Shown here: positions 31,709 to 40,982 of the stretch, one piece after another
Position numbering within the stretch: position 1 is the first letter of the stretch
Layout of the letters: each line of letters opens with the position of its first letter
DNA from: Geotrypetes seraphini
Taxonomy: Eukaryota; Chordata; Amphibia; Gymnophiona; Dermophiidae
Reading direction: 5' to 3'
DNA length: 64,000 nt
Assembly: GCF_902459505.1 (NCBI RefSeq)
Contig: NC_047095.1
Coordinates: 119,599,380 to 119,663,379 of the forward strand
Position numbers and translations under genes: made by a program
Notes under the pieces: generated by a model
Told to the model about the DNA's origin: nothing
The model's database searches: none
Seen by the model: the letters and a program-made list of their open reading frames with translations, nothing else

Positions 31709-31852
31709 GTCGCCTCCGCCGGGGCAGACCAGAGGTCCATCCAGCCCAGCGGTCCGCTCACGCGGCGGCCCATCAGGCATATTGCCTGGTCAGCGGTCCC
31801 TGTCTAATTTTATTGCCTACCTCTACAGTTATCTCTAAACCTTCCACTGCTC

Positions 31853-34800
31853 TTATCTGTACCCCTCAATCCCTTTGTCTTCCAGGAACCTATCCAGGTC
31901 TTCCTTGAAACCCTGTACTGTGCTATTTCCTATCACGGCCTCCGGAAGGGTGTTCCATGTGTCCACCACCCTCTGTGTGAAAAAGTACTTCCTTGCGTTT
32001 GTTTTAAACCTGTCCCCCTTCAATTTCATCGAGTGACCCCTTGTTCTTGTGGTTTCTTTCAAATTGAAAAATCTGTCTTTGTCAACCTTTTCGATGCCCC
32101 TCAGGATCTTGAAGGTCTCTATCATATCTCCTCTGAGTCTCCGCTTTTCCAGGGAGAACAACCCCAGCTTCTTCAGTCTGTCAGTGTATGTAAGGTTTTC
32201 CATACCCTTAATCAGTTTAGTTGCTCTTCTCTGGACTCCCTCAAGCATTGCCATGTCCTTTTTGAGGTACGGTGACCAGTACTGTACACAGTATTCCAGA
32301 TGCGGGCGCACCATAGCCCGGTACAGTGGCAGGATGACTTCCTTCGTTCTGGTCGAGATACCCTTCTTAATGATACCTAACATTTGGTTTGCTTTCCTCG
32401 AGGCTGTGGCGCATTGTGCCGACGCCTTCAATGTCGTGTCTACCATCACTCCCAAGTCTCTTTCCAGATTACTGACCCCTAGCATTGATCCCCCCATTTT
32501 GTAAGTGAACATTGGGTTCCTTCTCCCTATATGCATGACCTTGCATTTCCCTACATTGAAGCTCATTTGCCACTTTTTCGCCCATTCTTCCAATGTCGTA
32601 AGATCCCTTTGGAGATTCTCGCAGTCAACCGTGGTTTCAACCTTGCTGAATAGTTTGGTGTCATCTGCAAATTTGATGACCTCGCATTTTGTTCCCTCCT
32701 CCAGGTCGTCAATGAATATGTTAAACAGGAGCGGTCCCAGCACCGATCCTTGAGGAACCCCGCTCGTGACCCCTTGCCAGTCCGAGTAATGGCCCTTTAC
32801 ACCAACCCTCTGCTTCCTGTCTGCCAGCCAGTTTTTGATCCATCGGTGGACCTCCCCGTGCACCCCATGGTTCCATAGCTTCCTGAGCAACCGCTCATGT
32901 GGTACCTTATCGAAGGCTTTCTGGAAGTCTAGGTAAATTATGTCTATGGGTTCTCCTTTGTCCACCTGGTTGTTTACCCCCTCAAAGAAGTACAACAAGT
33001 TTGTGAGGCACGACCTACCCTTGCAGAACCCATGCTGGCTCGACCTTAGCTGTCCATTTTTTTCGATATGGTCACAGATGCTGTCCTTAATCAGTGCCTC
33101 CATCATCTTTCCCGGGACCGATGTGAGGCTTACCGGCCTATAGTTTCCCGGGTCGCCCCTCGAACCCTTTTTGAAGATGGGCGTGACATTAGCTATTTTC
33201 CAGTCCTCCGGGATCTCTCCAGTTTTTAGGGATAGGTTGCATATTTGCTGAAGTGTCTCTGCTATTTCATTTCTTAATTCCTTGAGCACCCTTGGGTGTA
33301 TGCTATCCGGACCTGGCGACTTGTCGCTCTTTAGCTTGTCTATCTGCCTGAGGACATCCTCCTGGCTCACCTCTAATTTGACCAGCTTGTTATCTTGATC
33401 TCCATTTTTTATTTCCTCTGGTTCCGGAATGTTGGATGTGTCCTCCCTCGTGAAGACCGACGTAAAGAAGTCATTTAACTTGTCAGCTATTTCTTTTTCC
33501 TCCCTCACTACTCCCTTTCTATCTCCATCATCCAAGGGCCCCACTTCCTCCCTCGCTGGTTGCTTCCCCTTTACGTACCTGAAGAATGATTTGAAATTTT
33601 TTGCCTCTCCCGCTAGTCTCTCTTCATATTCCCTCTTTGCTCTCCTAACCACTCGGTGGCACTCCTTCTGGCTTTCCTTGTGTTCCTTTTGGTTGGCCTG
33701 CGTTTGATCCTGTTTCCATTTTTTGAACGATGCTTTCTTGTTACTGATCGCCTTTTTTACAGCTGCCGTTATCCATGCTGGGTTCTTTATTCGATTTTTC
33801 TTGCACTCTTTTCTGAACCTGGGGACGTACAGGTTCTGTGCTTCGTGCACCGTACGCTTGAGCAGGGTCCAGGCGCTTTCTACGGACTCTACCTTCCTTG
33901 TGCTGCCGTTGAGTTTCTTCCCCACCATTTTCCTCATTGCATCATAATTCCCTTTTCTGAAGTTGAGCGCTGTTGTTGTGGTTCTTTTCACCCTGGATGA
34001 TCCCAGTTCTAGTCTGCACTGGATCATGTTGTGATCGCTGTTTCCCAGTGGGTCTAATACCGCTACTTCCTTTGCAGGTCCCCCCAGTCCACTGAAGATT
34101 AGATCAAGAGTAGCTTCTCCTCGTGTAGGTTCCATGACCAGCTGTTCCAGGAAGCAGTCCCTCGTGGCTTCCAGGAATTTGGTCTCTCTCTCGCAACTTG
34201 AGTGCCCGATACTCCAGTCTATCCCAGGGTAGTTGAAGTCTCCCATCACCAACACAATTCCATTCTTGCATACCTGCCGCAGTTCCGTCTCCAGGTCCCG
34301 GTCGATTTCTTCCGATTGGCCAGGCGGACGATAGTATAGACCCAATTTGATGTCTGCTCCAGATCCTCCTGGTAGCTTAACCCATATTGATTCCAAGCCT
34401 TCCGACCTTACTGCTGTTTCCATACTGGTTGAGGGTATGGAGTCTTTTATGTATAGCGCTATTCCTCCACCCTTCTTGTGTGTCCTGTCTCTCCTGTAAA
34501 GTTTGTACCCTGGTATGACCACATCCCATTTATTATCCTCAGCCCACCACGTTTCTGTGATTCCAATTATGTCCAGGGCTTTTTGACTGGCTATAATTTC
34601 CAGCTCTCCCATTTTGGCCCTGAGGCTCCTCGCATTTGTGTAGAGGCAATATAGGTCCTGATTTGTCGCCCGCCCTGCTGTTTTCTTTCCATGGCTCGGC
34701 GCTCCCACCTGGCTTGCCTTTACTCGGTCATCCACCTCCCGTGGCGTGTCCGTTTTGCCCCCATCCAGTATCTCCTTTTTTGGATGGTCCTCTTGCTCCC

Positions 34801-35431
34801 ATTGTTCTCTTTCAGCCATGCCTGTTAGGCTCGTTTGTGCACTGGGCCCCTGCATTGCATCTGTGGGCCTTTTTTCTGAAGATTTCCACTCAACCCTTTT
34901 GTTTAAAAGTTCCCTCCCAGTCCCTTTGTCCAAAAAGTCCCTCTCAGCCCCTTTGTCCAAGAGTTCCCACTCGGTCCCTTTGTCCAAAAGTGTCTCCTCA
35001 GTCCCTTTGTACAAAAAGTCCCTCTCAGCCCCTTTGTCCAAGAGTTCCCACTCGGTCCCTTTGCCCAAAAGTGTCCCCTCAGTCCCTTTATCCAAGAAGC
35101 CTCTCATAGTCCCTTTGCCCAAGAATTTTCTCTCAGTCCCTTTGTCCAAAAGATCCCACTCGGTCCCAAGCTCTCTTTTGCAATGTCCTTGTTCGGTATC
35201 ATTTTTTGATACCAATGTCCGGTGTGTCGAGGCCAGATCGACTTCCGGCTTTCCCCTTCTCTTCAGTTTAAAGCTAGGTCTATGGCGTTTTGGATGTTTC
35301 TTGCCAGCTGCCTCGTCCCAGCTGTGCTCAGGTGCAGTCCATCTCTCCTGTAGAGCTTGTTCTTCGCCAAGAAGGTCGTCCAGTTTCGAACAAAGTGGAA
35401 TCCCTCCTCCTCGCACCATCTCCTCAGCCAT
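31853..35431 (-). CDS. CR1 ORF2: endonuclease and reverse transcriptase
   Basis: 1,192 codons, open throughout from the first ATG of the frame. It nicks the target and reverse-transcribes the LINE RNA (family knowledge). Residues 1-93 have no known domain. Residues 94-183 are ten 9-residue repeats of the type LLDKGTEWE. The endonuclease starts near residue 262 (YCLYTNARSLRAKMGELEI; GITETWW). The RT holds YLDFQKAFDKVPHERLLRKL and the catalytic FADDTKLF. The end (RRATKLIKGMENLTYTDRLK to LEDKGIEGYR) is the CR1 C-terminal domain. The start overlaps the ORF1 end by 169 bp in another frame. The true start could be a later Met. Confidence 0.92.
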   Translation of the reverse strand: MAEEMVRGGGIPLCSKLDDLLGEEQALQERWTAPEHSWDEAAGKKHPKRHRPSFKLKRRGKPEVDLASTHRTLVSKNDTEQGHCKRELGTEWDLLDKGTERKFLGKGTMRGFLDKGTEGTLLGKGTEWELLDKGAERDFLYKGTEETLLDKGTEWELLDKGAERDFLDKGTGRELLNKRVEWKSSEKRPTDAMQGPSAQTSLTGMAEREQWEQEDHPKKEILDGGKTDTPREVDDRVKASQVGAPSHGKKTAGRATNQDLYCLYTNARSLRAKMGELEIIASQKALDIIGITETWWAEDNKWDVVIPGYKLYRRDRTHKKGGGIALYIKDSIPSTSMETAVRSEGLESIWVKLPGGSGADIKLGLYYRPPGQSEEIDRDLETELRQVCKNGIVLVMGDFNYPGIDWSIGHSSCERETKFLEATRDCFLEQLVMEPTRGEATLDLIFSGLGGPAKEVAVLDPLGNSDHNMIQCRLELGSSRVKRTTTTALNFRKGNYDAMRKMVGKKLNGSTRKVESVESAWTLLKRTVHEAQNLYVPRFRKECKKNRIKNPAWITAAVKKAISNKKASFKKWKQDQTQANQKEHKESQKECHRVVRRAKREYEERLAGEAKNFKSFFRYVKGKQPAREEVGPLDDGDRKGVVREEKEIADKLNDFFTSVFTREDTSNIPEPEEIKNGDQDNKLVKLEVSQEDVLRQIDKLKSDKSPGPDSIHPRVLKELRNEIAETLQQICNLSLKTGEIPEDWKIANVTPIFKKGSRGDPGNYRPVSLTSVPGKMMEALIKDSICDHIEKNGQLRSSQHGFCKGRSCLTNLLYFFEGVNNQVDKGEPIDIIYLDFQKAFDKVPHERLLRKLWNHGVHGEVHRWIKNWLADRKQRVGVKGHYSDWQGVTSGVPQGSVLGPLLFNIFIDDLEEGTKCEVIKFADDTKLFSKVETTVDCENLQRDLTTLEEWAKKWQMSFNVGKCKVMHIGRRNPMFTYKMGGSMLGVSNLERDLGVMVDTTLKASAQCATASRKANQMLGIIKKGISTRTKEVILPLYRAMVRPHLEYCVQYWSPYLKKDMAMLEGVQRRATKLIKGMENLTYTDRLKKLGLFSLEKRRLRGDMIETFKILRGIEKVDKDRFFNLKETTRTRGHSMKLKGDRFKTNARKYFFTQRVVDTWNTLPEAVIGNSTVQGFKEDLDRFLEDKGIEGYR
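34883..35152 (-). repeat. 27-bp x 10 coding tandem repeat in ORF2
   Basis: Ten in-frame 27-bp units with the consensus [LF]L[DG]KGTEWE (variants KGAERD, KGTEET). A partial unit (ELGTEWD) precedes them. They lie upstream of the endonuclease domain. Confidence 0.9.
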
Positions 35432-36720
35432 CCGTTCATTTCTTGTAGTTCGCTCTGTCTTCTTGCGTCTGCTCTCGGTACTGGCAGGATCTCCGAGAAG
35501 GCTATCCTCTTTGATCTCAGCTTCAGTTTCCGCCCCAGGATCCTGAACTGCTCAGTCAGTGTAGTCCGGTTGAAATTTTTCCTGCTGACGTCGTTGGTTC
35601 CGATGTGGATTACAACTGCCGTCTCCTCTGTCTCGGCTCCCTCCAGGATTCTATCAATTCTGCTGATGACGTCCGTTGTTCTTGCCCCCGGGAGACATGT
35701 CACTAGTCGGTCCTCCCTTCCTCCGGCAATGTGACTGTCCACTTCTCGCAGGATTGAGTCTCCTACTACAACAGCAGATTTCCCCTTCCTCAGATGTCTC
35801 TCTGGTCTCAGGTCCGTGTCCTCCGGGCTCTGCTGGATCTCCGCTGGTCCTTCCGCCAGGTCCTGTTGGGTACCATCATCTGCATTTTCAGACCCTACGC
35901 TAGGTCCCACTCCCATGGTGTTTGTTGGTTCCTGACCTCCAGCTGCCGGTTCCCGTCTGATACGCTGGTGGTCCTGTGCCTCTGCCATCTGCCAGGCCTC
36001 CTCTATGTACTTCTCGAGCTCTCTGACTTGTTCTGAGATGTGGCTCTCTCTGGTAGTCTCCTCCGTTTCCCCACACTGTTCCTCTATTGAGCAGAGTCCC
36101 TCCAGCTCCTGGACTCTAACCTGCAGCCTTCCGACCTCCCTCTTCAGGCTATCCAGTTCCTGGCATCGATTGCATATGTATGTCCGCCTCCCAAAGGGGA
36201 GGTAGTCATACATATGACATGCGATGCAGTATACTGGGTAGCCCTGCTGGATTCCTGCAGCCTCCATTTCTCTGTTTTCTTTCCTGTGTTTTGTGTTGGT
36301 TCCTGAGATACTGGAACCGGCATTCTCCATCACCCAGGGTTCCTCTCCCTGCTCAATCCTGGACACTACTTCTGGCTTCTTCATGGCAAAACCCAATGAT
36401 TCCAGAGAATCATAGTTCTCCTGCATTCTTTTGATGAACAACTCTGATTTTGTTTCAGCCCTTCTGGTGATTAAAGCTACTACCGGAGGAGGAGGATGGA
36501 TTGACACAACTGCATTTTGTTTCCATTGAAAACAGTGGGGGTAGAGCTGTGGTGTCTCTGTCTGCCCTCCTTTTTCTGGAGCCTGTGGTAACCCTAGGTA
36601 AGAGCGGTTAACATATCTGGTTTTAGTAAAGGTTTGGACAAGTTCCTGGAGGAAAAGTCCATAGTCTGCTAATGAGACAGACCTGGGGGAGGCCACTGCT
36701 TGCCCTGGGATCACTAGCAT
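35263..36720 (-). CDS. CR1 ORF1 with esterase domain and upstream KRAB-like segment
   Basis: The open frame is 485 codons. From the C-terminus back: an SGNH-hydrolase (esterase) domain with VVVGDSILREV, IHIGTNDV and the DGLHLS block (residues about 315-480); a Glu-rich coiled coil (about 185-260); a Cys motif CIACHMYDYLPFGRRTYICN (about 155-180) of the CR1 ORF1 type. Upstream, residues about 92-133 read ENYDSLESLGFAMKKPEVVS then RIEQGEEPWV, a KRAB A-end plus B box. Residues 1 to about 43 come from the abutting opposite CR1 tail, so the true start is downstream of 36720; Met99 (36426) is a candidate. ORF1 proteins bind RNA; the role of the esterase in CR1 is not settled. Confidence 0.85.
   Translation of the reverse strand: MLVIPGQAVASPRSVSLADYGLFLQELVQTFTKTRYVNRSYLGLPQAPEKGGQTETPQLYPHCFQWKQNAVVSIHPPPPVVALITRRAETKSELFIKRMQENYDSLESLGFAMKKPEVVSRIEQGEEPWVMENAGSSISGTNTKHRKENREMEAAGIQQGYPVYCIACHMYDYLPFGRRTYICNRCQELDSLKREVGRLQVRVQELEGLCSIEEQCGETEETTRESHISEQVRELEKYIEEAWQMAEAQDHQRIRREPAAGGQEPTNTMGVGPSVGSENADDGTQQDLAEGPAEIQQSPEDTDLRPERHLRKGKSAVVVGDSILREVDSHIAGGREDRLVTCLPGARTTDVISRIDRILEGAETEETAVVIHIGTNDVSRKNFNRTTLTEQFRILGRKLKLRSKRIAFSEILPVPRADARRQSELQEMNGWLRRWCEEEGFHFVRNWTTFLAKNKLYRRDGLHLSTAGTRQLARNIQNAIDLALN
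36322..36465 (-). other. KRAB A/B-box-like coding segment
   Basis: On the - strand: KSELFIKRMQENYDSLESLG (end of a KRAB A box) followed without a gap by FAMKKPEVVSRIEQGEEPWV (B box). In KRAB zinc-finger genes these two boxes usually lie on separate exons (family knowledge), so a continuous copy suggests capture from spliced RNA. No zinc fingers follow. Confidence 0.75.
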
Positions 36721-36930
36721 GAAATTTTGCTACTCTTTGGGGATTCTGTATGGAATATTGCTACAATTAGGGGTTCCAGAATCTTACTTACTTTTTGAGA
36801 TTTTGGAATGTTGCTACTCTTTTTGGGTTTTTGCCAGGTACTAGTTTCCTGAATTGGCCACCGTGAAGATGAGATACTGGGCTAGATGAACCATTGGTCT
36901 GAACATTTTGGATCTACTATGTTAAGTTGC
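36591..36930 (+). mobile_element. CR1 3' tail, opposite orientation
   Basis: Codes a decayed CR1 end (aaggtttggacaagttcctg) followed by a 3' UTR with tggaatgttgctactctttt and tactgggctagatgaacc. It abuts the 5' end of the full-length CR1. Confidence 0.75.
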
Positions 36931-37264
36931 CTTTTCCCAGAGGTGGGTCACATTTGTCAATCATACCCTTGATGGCATCCTGAGTGGTGAAGGATCTTGG
37001 TACCTTCATGTGGTTGGGCAGGATACCAAAGAGTAGGTAAATGAACAAAAAAAAACAGAGTCTCTGAGATGGCTGCTGAGAAGGAGATGTATCTAGCTTC
37101 AGGCAGCCCCGTCTTGCTCACGCAGTGTCAACATGGTAATATTATATAATTCCTTGCTCACTAGATTAGTCCAGAACTTGTGGGTGTTGCATCTGTTGGC
37201 TAATGGGCACAAAACTTGAAAGTTCTGGACTGAACTGTTGGAAGGAAAGAAAGTTAGCAGGTAA
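36931..37264. other. Intergenic, nothing recognised
   Basis: Left flank of the DIRS element. The last 25 bases (gttagcaggtaa) resemble part of that element's terminal motif; origin unclear. Confidence 0.35.
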
Positions 37265-37308
37265 GGAGAAATTAGGTTCTTACCTGCTAATTTACTTTCT
37301 TTTAGCTT

Positions 37309-37432
37309 CTCCAGACCAGTAGAGGTTAACTTTACGATTGGGTATATATCTAATCATGACCAGCAGGTGGAGACTGAAAACAAAACTTTGGGACAGTATA
37401 TCCTAGCCCCTCCTCTCTATTTCCCTCAGTCT
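37309..37432. repeat. DIRS left inverted terminal repeat
   Basis: 124 bp beginning ctccagaccagtagaggtt. Inverse of 42983-43106 with no difference seen by eye. The left end has about 44 further bases outside the shared part. Confidence 0.88.
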
Positions 37433-37712
37433 GCCGAATAGCCAAGCAGAACCAAGAACTGGAAACAACAGAGAGAAAAAACAATACTCCGAAAAGAGTA
37501 ACCAATAACATACCCAAAAAATGCTGTTGGAAAATGCAGAGGAGAAATTCCCGAAGGAAGAAGGTCCCCACAGCTCGCCAGCTAAGCCAGCCGAGCCACA
37601 GCCGCTGTTCTTCAATTCTCCCCGGCCCTAGAAAAATACTAGAACCCGCAGCAAAAACCAAAAACTGCCCGCGCAACAGCCCCAACAACAACAACAACAG
37701 ACAGGGTGGGGA

Positions 37713-37819
37713 CCTCTACTGGTCTGGAGAAGCTAAAAGAAAGTAAATTAGCAGGTAAGAACCTAATTTCTCCTTCTTTAGCACTCTCCAGACCAGTAGA
37801 GGTTAACTTTACGATTGGG
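37713..37819. repeat. DIRS internal complementary region
   Basis: 37713-37773 is the inverse of the element's left end; 37774-37819 is the inverse of its right end. The join at 37773/37774 marks the two outer termini and so fixes the element's borders. Confidence 0.85.
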
Positions 37820-37839
37820 ACGTACCAAAGCAGTCCCTC

Positions 37840-38940
37840 TCACGGGCGGGACCCCCGAAGGGCCGATACCAGAACACGCTCACCGAACACCGCGTCCCGA
37901 CGCGCCTGAACATCTACCCGATAATGCCGAACAAATGAATGCAAGGAGGACCAAACCGCAGCCTTACAAATATCCACCGGAGGCACGAGCGACGACTCAG
38001 CCCAAGAAGCCGCCTGACCCCTAGTGGAATGAGCCTTGAGAAACTCCGGAACCGGCTTCTGACTCAGAAGATAAGCGGAAGCGATCGTCTCCTTGATCCA
38101 GCGCGCAATAGTAGCCTTAGAAGCGCCAGCCCCCCGACGAGGACCCGCCAGAAGCACAAAGAGATGATCGGAGCTCCGAAAATCCCGGGTCCGCTGCACA
38201 TAAGCATGGAGGACCCGACCGACATCCAACTTGCGCAGCTGTCGTTGCTCAGAAGAACCCTCCCGACTACCCAAGACCGGGAGGACCACCGATTGATTGA
38301 CATGAAAAGGAGAAACTACCTTCGGCAGAAAGGAAGGAACAGGCCGCAAAACAACCCGCTCCTTTGAAAACTCCAGGAAGGGAGCCCTACAAGAGAAAGC
38401 CTGTAGCTCCGACACCCGTCTAGCGGAAGTAATGGCCACCAAAAAGACCGACTTCAGCGTAAGGTCCTTCAACGAACAGCCATCCAACGGCTCGAAAGGA
38501 GGGCGCACTAGAACAGAGAGAACCAGATTGAGATCCCAAGAGGGAATCGAGGGCCTTATGGGAGGCCTGAGCAACTTGGCCGCCCTAAGAAAGCGAATCA
38601 CATCAGGAATGGCTGACAAACGCTGACCTGTCACCAGCCCCCGAAAAGCCGACAGGGCCGCCAGATGAACCCGAAGAGAAGACCAGGCCAGGCCCCTATC
38701 CAGGCCATCCTGCAAAAACTCTAGAATGTTAGGCAGAGAAGCGCGAAAGGAGACCACTCCCCGCGCTCGGCACCATTCCTCAAAAAGACGCCAAACCCGT
38801 ACATAAGCCCGAGAGGTAGAAAGCCTCCGGGACCCCAAAAGTGTAGAGATCACCTTGTCGGAATATCCCTTCTTACTCAGGCGGCCCCTTTCAAGAGCCA
38901 AGCCGTAAGACAAAAGGGAGACGGGTCGAACATGGGAATG
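37840..38940 (-). CDS. DIRS tyrosine recombinase frame
   Basis: The end of a longer open frame; its upstream part overlaps the reverse transcriptase in another frame. The domain is recognised from an N-terminal SAM-like part (STSRAYVRVWRLFEEWC) and a catalytic part (SARRVSELQAF; AHSTRGQAAS). This enzyme integrates the DNA copy in DIRS elements (family knowledge). Confidence 0.8.
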   Translation of the reverse strand, partial: HSHVRPVSLLSYGLALERGRLSKKGYSDKVISTLLGSRRLSTSRAYVRVWRLFEEWCRARGVVSFRASLPNILEFLQDGLDRGLAWSSLRVHLAALSAFRGLVTGQRLSAIPDVIRFLRAAKLLRPPIRPSIPSWDLNLVLSVLVRPPFEPLDGCSLKDLTLKSVFLVAITSARRVSELQAFSCRAPFLEFSKERVVLRPVPSFLPKVVSPFHVNQSVVLPVLGSREGSSEQRQLRKLDVGRVLHAYVQRTRDFRSSDHLFVLLAGPRRGAGASKATIARWIKETIASAYLLSQKPVPEFLKAHSTRGQAASWAESSLVPPVDICKAAVWSSLHSFVRHYRVDVQARRDAVFGERVLVSALRGSRP

Positions 38941-40982
38941 GGACCCTGCGTCAGAAGATCGCACTCGAGAGGCAGAGGAAGAGGATCCGCCACCAGATGC
39001 CTCACCAGATCCGCATACCACGGACGACGAGGCCAATCCGGAGCCACCAAGACCACCAGCCCCGGATGGCGAACAATGCGAAGCAGTACTCTGCCTACTA
39101 ATGGCCAAGGAGGGAACACATACAACAGCCCCTCCGTTGGCCACGGTTGGACCAGAGCATCCAGACCCTCGGCCAGACCGTCCCTGCGACGACTGAAGAA
39201 GCGGGGTACTTTGGCGTTGCCACTTGTAGCCATCAGATCCATCAGGGGCTGCCCCCAAGCACGCACTAGCAACTGAAACGCCTCGGCGCCGAGACACCAC
39301 TCTCCCGGATCCAAGAAGTGACGACTGAGGAAGTCCGCCTGAACGTTTTCTACCCCGGCAATGTGAGAGGCCGAGAGGTCCAGAAGATGCGACTCCGCCC
39401 AAACCATGAGCCGAGCCGCCTCCTGCGCCACCAGAGTGCTCTTGGTGCCCCCCTGACGATTGACATAAGCCACCGCCGTGGCATTGTCCGACAGGACTCT
39501 GACCGACTTGCCCAACAAAAGGGAGTGGAAAGCCAACAGCGCCAGCCGGACCGCCCTGGTCTCCAACACGTTGATCGACCAGGAGGCCTCCTCCGTGGAC
39601 CAGGTTCCCTGAGCAGAGTGACCCAGACACTGGGCCCCCCAACCCAGGAGACTCGCATCCGTAAGGAGCACCGTCCACTGCGGAAGATCCAGACCCACCC
39701 CCTGAACTAGGTGAGGGGTCCGGAGCCACCAACGCAGACTGCAGCGCGCCAAGCCTCGCAGGGGAACCGGAACATCCATCCCGTGCCTCTGGGGAGACCA
39801 CCTCCGGAGCAGAGCATACTGAAGAGGACGCATGTGGGCCCGCGCCCACCTCACCACGTCCAGGGACGCCGCCATCGACCCCAGGACCTGGAGGAAATCT
39901 CGCGCCCGAGGACACCGGGACGCCAAAAGCAGGCGAATCTGAGACTGCAATTTGCTCACCCGGGCCTCTGGGAGGAAGACCCTCCCCAAGGAGGTGTCGA
40001 ACAGCACCCCGAGGTACTCCAGACGCTGAGCCGGAACCAACCGACTCTTGGAAAGGTTGACCACCCAGCCCAGCGACCGGAGAAACTCCACCACCCGAGC
40101 CGTAACCCGGTAGCTTTCCTGCAACGACTTGGCCCGAATTAACCAGTCGTCCAGGTAGGGGTGTACCAGAATGCCCTCCGACCGCAAGGCTGCCGCGACG
40201 ACCACCATCACCTTGGTGAACGTCCGGGGAGCCGTGGCCAGCCCAAAGGGAAGCGCACAGAACTGATAGTGCCGACCCAAGATCGCAAAGCGCAGGAAAC
40301 GCTGATGAGAGGTCCGAATAGGAACATGCAAGTAGGCCTCCGTCAGATCGAGAGAAGTGAGAAACTCCCCCGGCTGAACCGCCAGAATGACCGACCGCAG
40401 CGTTTCCATACGGAAAGAGGGAACCTTGAGAGCCCTGTTGACCCCTTTCAAATCGAGGATGGGCCGAAAAGTCCCCTCCTTCTTGGGCACCACAAAGTAA
40501 ATGGAGTACCTGCCCGTGCCCCACTCCGGGGGGGGCACCGGAACTACTGCCCTGAGATCTAGCAAGCGCTGAAGGGTCTGGCGAAAAGCCTGCTTCTTCC
40601 CCGGAGTCTGACACGGAGAAGCGAGGAAAAAATCCGGCAGAGAGCGGGCGAACTCCAGGGCATAACCGTCCCGCACCACCTCCAGGACCCACTGATCGGA
40701 CGTGATCTCGGCCCATTTGGGAAAAAAGTCGCGCAGCCGGGCCCCCACCGGAACCAAGGGGGGCGCCGGCAAGGCGTCATTGTGCAGGACGGGAAGCGGG
40801 GGAACCGGCGGAGGGGTTCCCTGCCCCCCGACGGGCCCCCCGAAAGGGCTGCATGCGCTGGAAGAACCGACCCCGGGAAAACCCCGGAGACTGGAAAGAA
40901 GCAGCCCCACGCCCAGGGCGATACTTGCGAAATTCCCGCAAACGCCCCCGGGCCGCACCCCCCCGAGACGCCGGGCGGGCAC
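38877..40982 (-). CDS. DIRS reverse transcriptase / RNase H frame
   Basis: 701 codons. RT region with TSLDLTEAYLHVPI and the catalytic YLDDWLI; then RNase H (LLTDASLLGWGA; RVLSDNATAVAYVN); then a C-terminal stretch (VPRFFSRRRDGLAEGLDALV) of the kind found before the methyltransferase-like domain in vertebrate DIRS elements. Confidence 0.85.
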   Translation of the reverse strand: MPARRLGGVRPGGVCGNFASIALGVGLLLSSLRGFPGVGSSSACSPFGGPVGGQGTPPPVPPLPVLHNDALPAPPLVPVGARLRDFFPKWAEITSDQWVLEVVRDGYALEFARSLPDFFLASPCQTPGKKQAFRQTLQRLLDLRAVVPVPPPEWGTGRYSIYFVVPKKEGTFRPILDLKGVNRALKVPSFRMETLRSVILAVQPGEFLTSLDLTEAYLHVPIRTSHQRFLRFAILGRHYQFCALPFGLATAPRTFTKVMVVVAAALRSEGILVHPYLDDWLIRAKSLQESYRVTARVVEFLRSLGWVVNLSKSRLVPAQRLEYLGVLFDTSLGRVFLPEARVSKLQSQIRLLLASRCPRARDFLQVLGSMAASLDVVRWARAHMRPLQYALLRRWSPQRHGMDVPVPLRGLARCSLRWWLRTPHLVQGVGLDLPQWTVLLTDASLLGWGAQCLGHSAQGTWSTEEASWSINVLETRAVRLALLAFHSLLLGKSVRVLSDNATAVAYVNRQGGTKSTLVAQEAARLMVWAESHLLDLSASHIAGVENVQADFLSRHFLDPGEWCLGAEAFQLLVRAWGQPLMDLMATSGNAKVPRFFSRRRDGLAEGLDALVQPWPTEGLLYVFPPWPLVGRVLLRIVRHPGLVVLVAPDWPRRPWYADLVRHLVADPLPLPLECDLLTQGPIPMFDPSPFCLTAWLLKGAA

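Larger units (their letters stand above)
31683..36590 (-). mobile_element. CR1 LINE, nearly full length, both ORFs open
   Basis: A non-LTR retrotransposon of the CR1 clade. Reading on the - strand: a 5' region with a KRAB-like segment, ORF1 (zinc-knuckle, coiled coil, SGNH esterase), ORF2 (endonuclease, reverse transcriptase, C-terminal domain), a short 3' UTR, and terminal copies of the 8-mer TACTTATG (31684-31708 on the + strand as cataagta). ORF1 and ORF2 overlap. The 5' boundary, near 36590, abuts an oppositely oriented CR1 tail, so it is approximate. The copy looks young: no stop interrupts about 1,600 codons. Confidence 0.9.

Noticed and set aside
32033-35546. + strand frames across the CR1 element
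   Set aside because: Antisense of ORF1 and ORF2, without known domains.
36322-36465. KRAB segment read as part of a host KRAB zinc-finger gene
   Set aside because: No zinc-finger exon, no splice sites around it, and it is continuous with LINE ORF1 coding. A captured segment is more likely.
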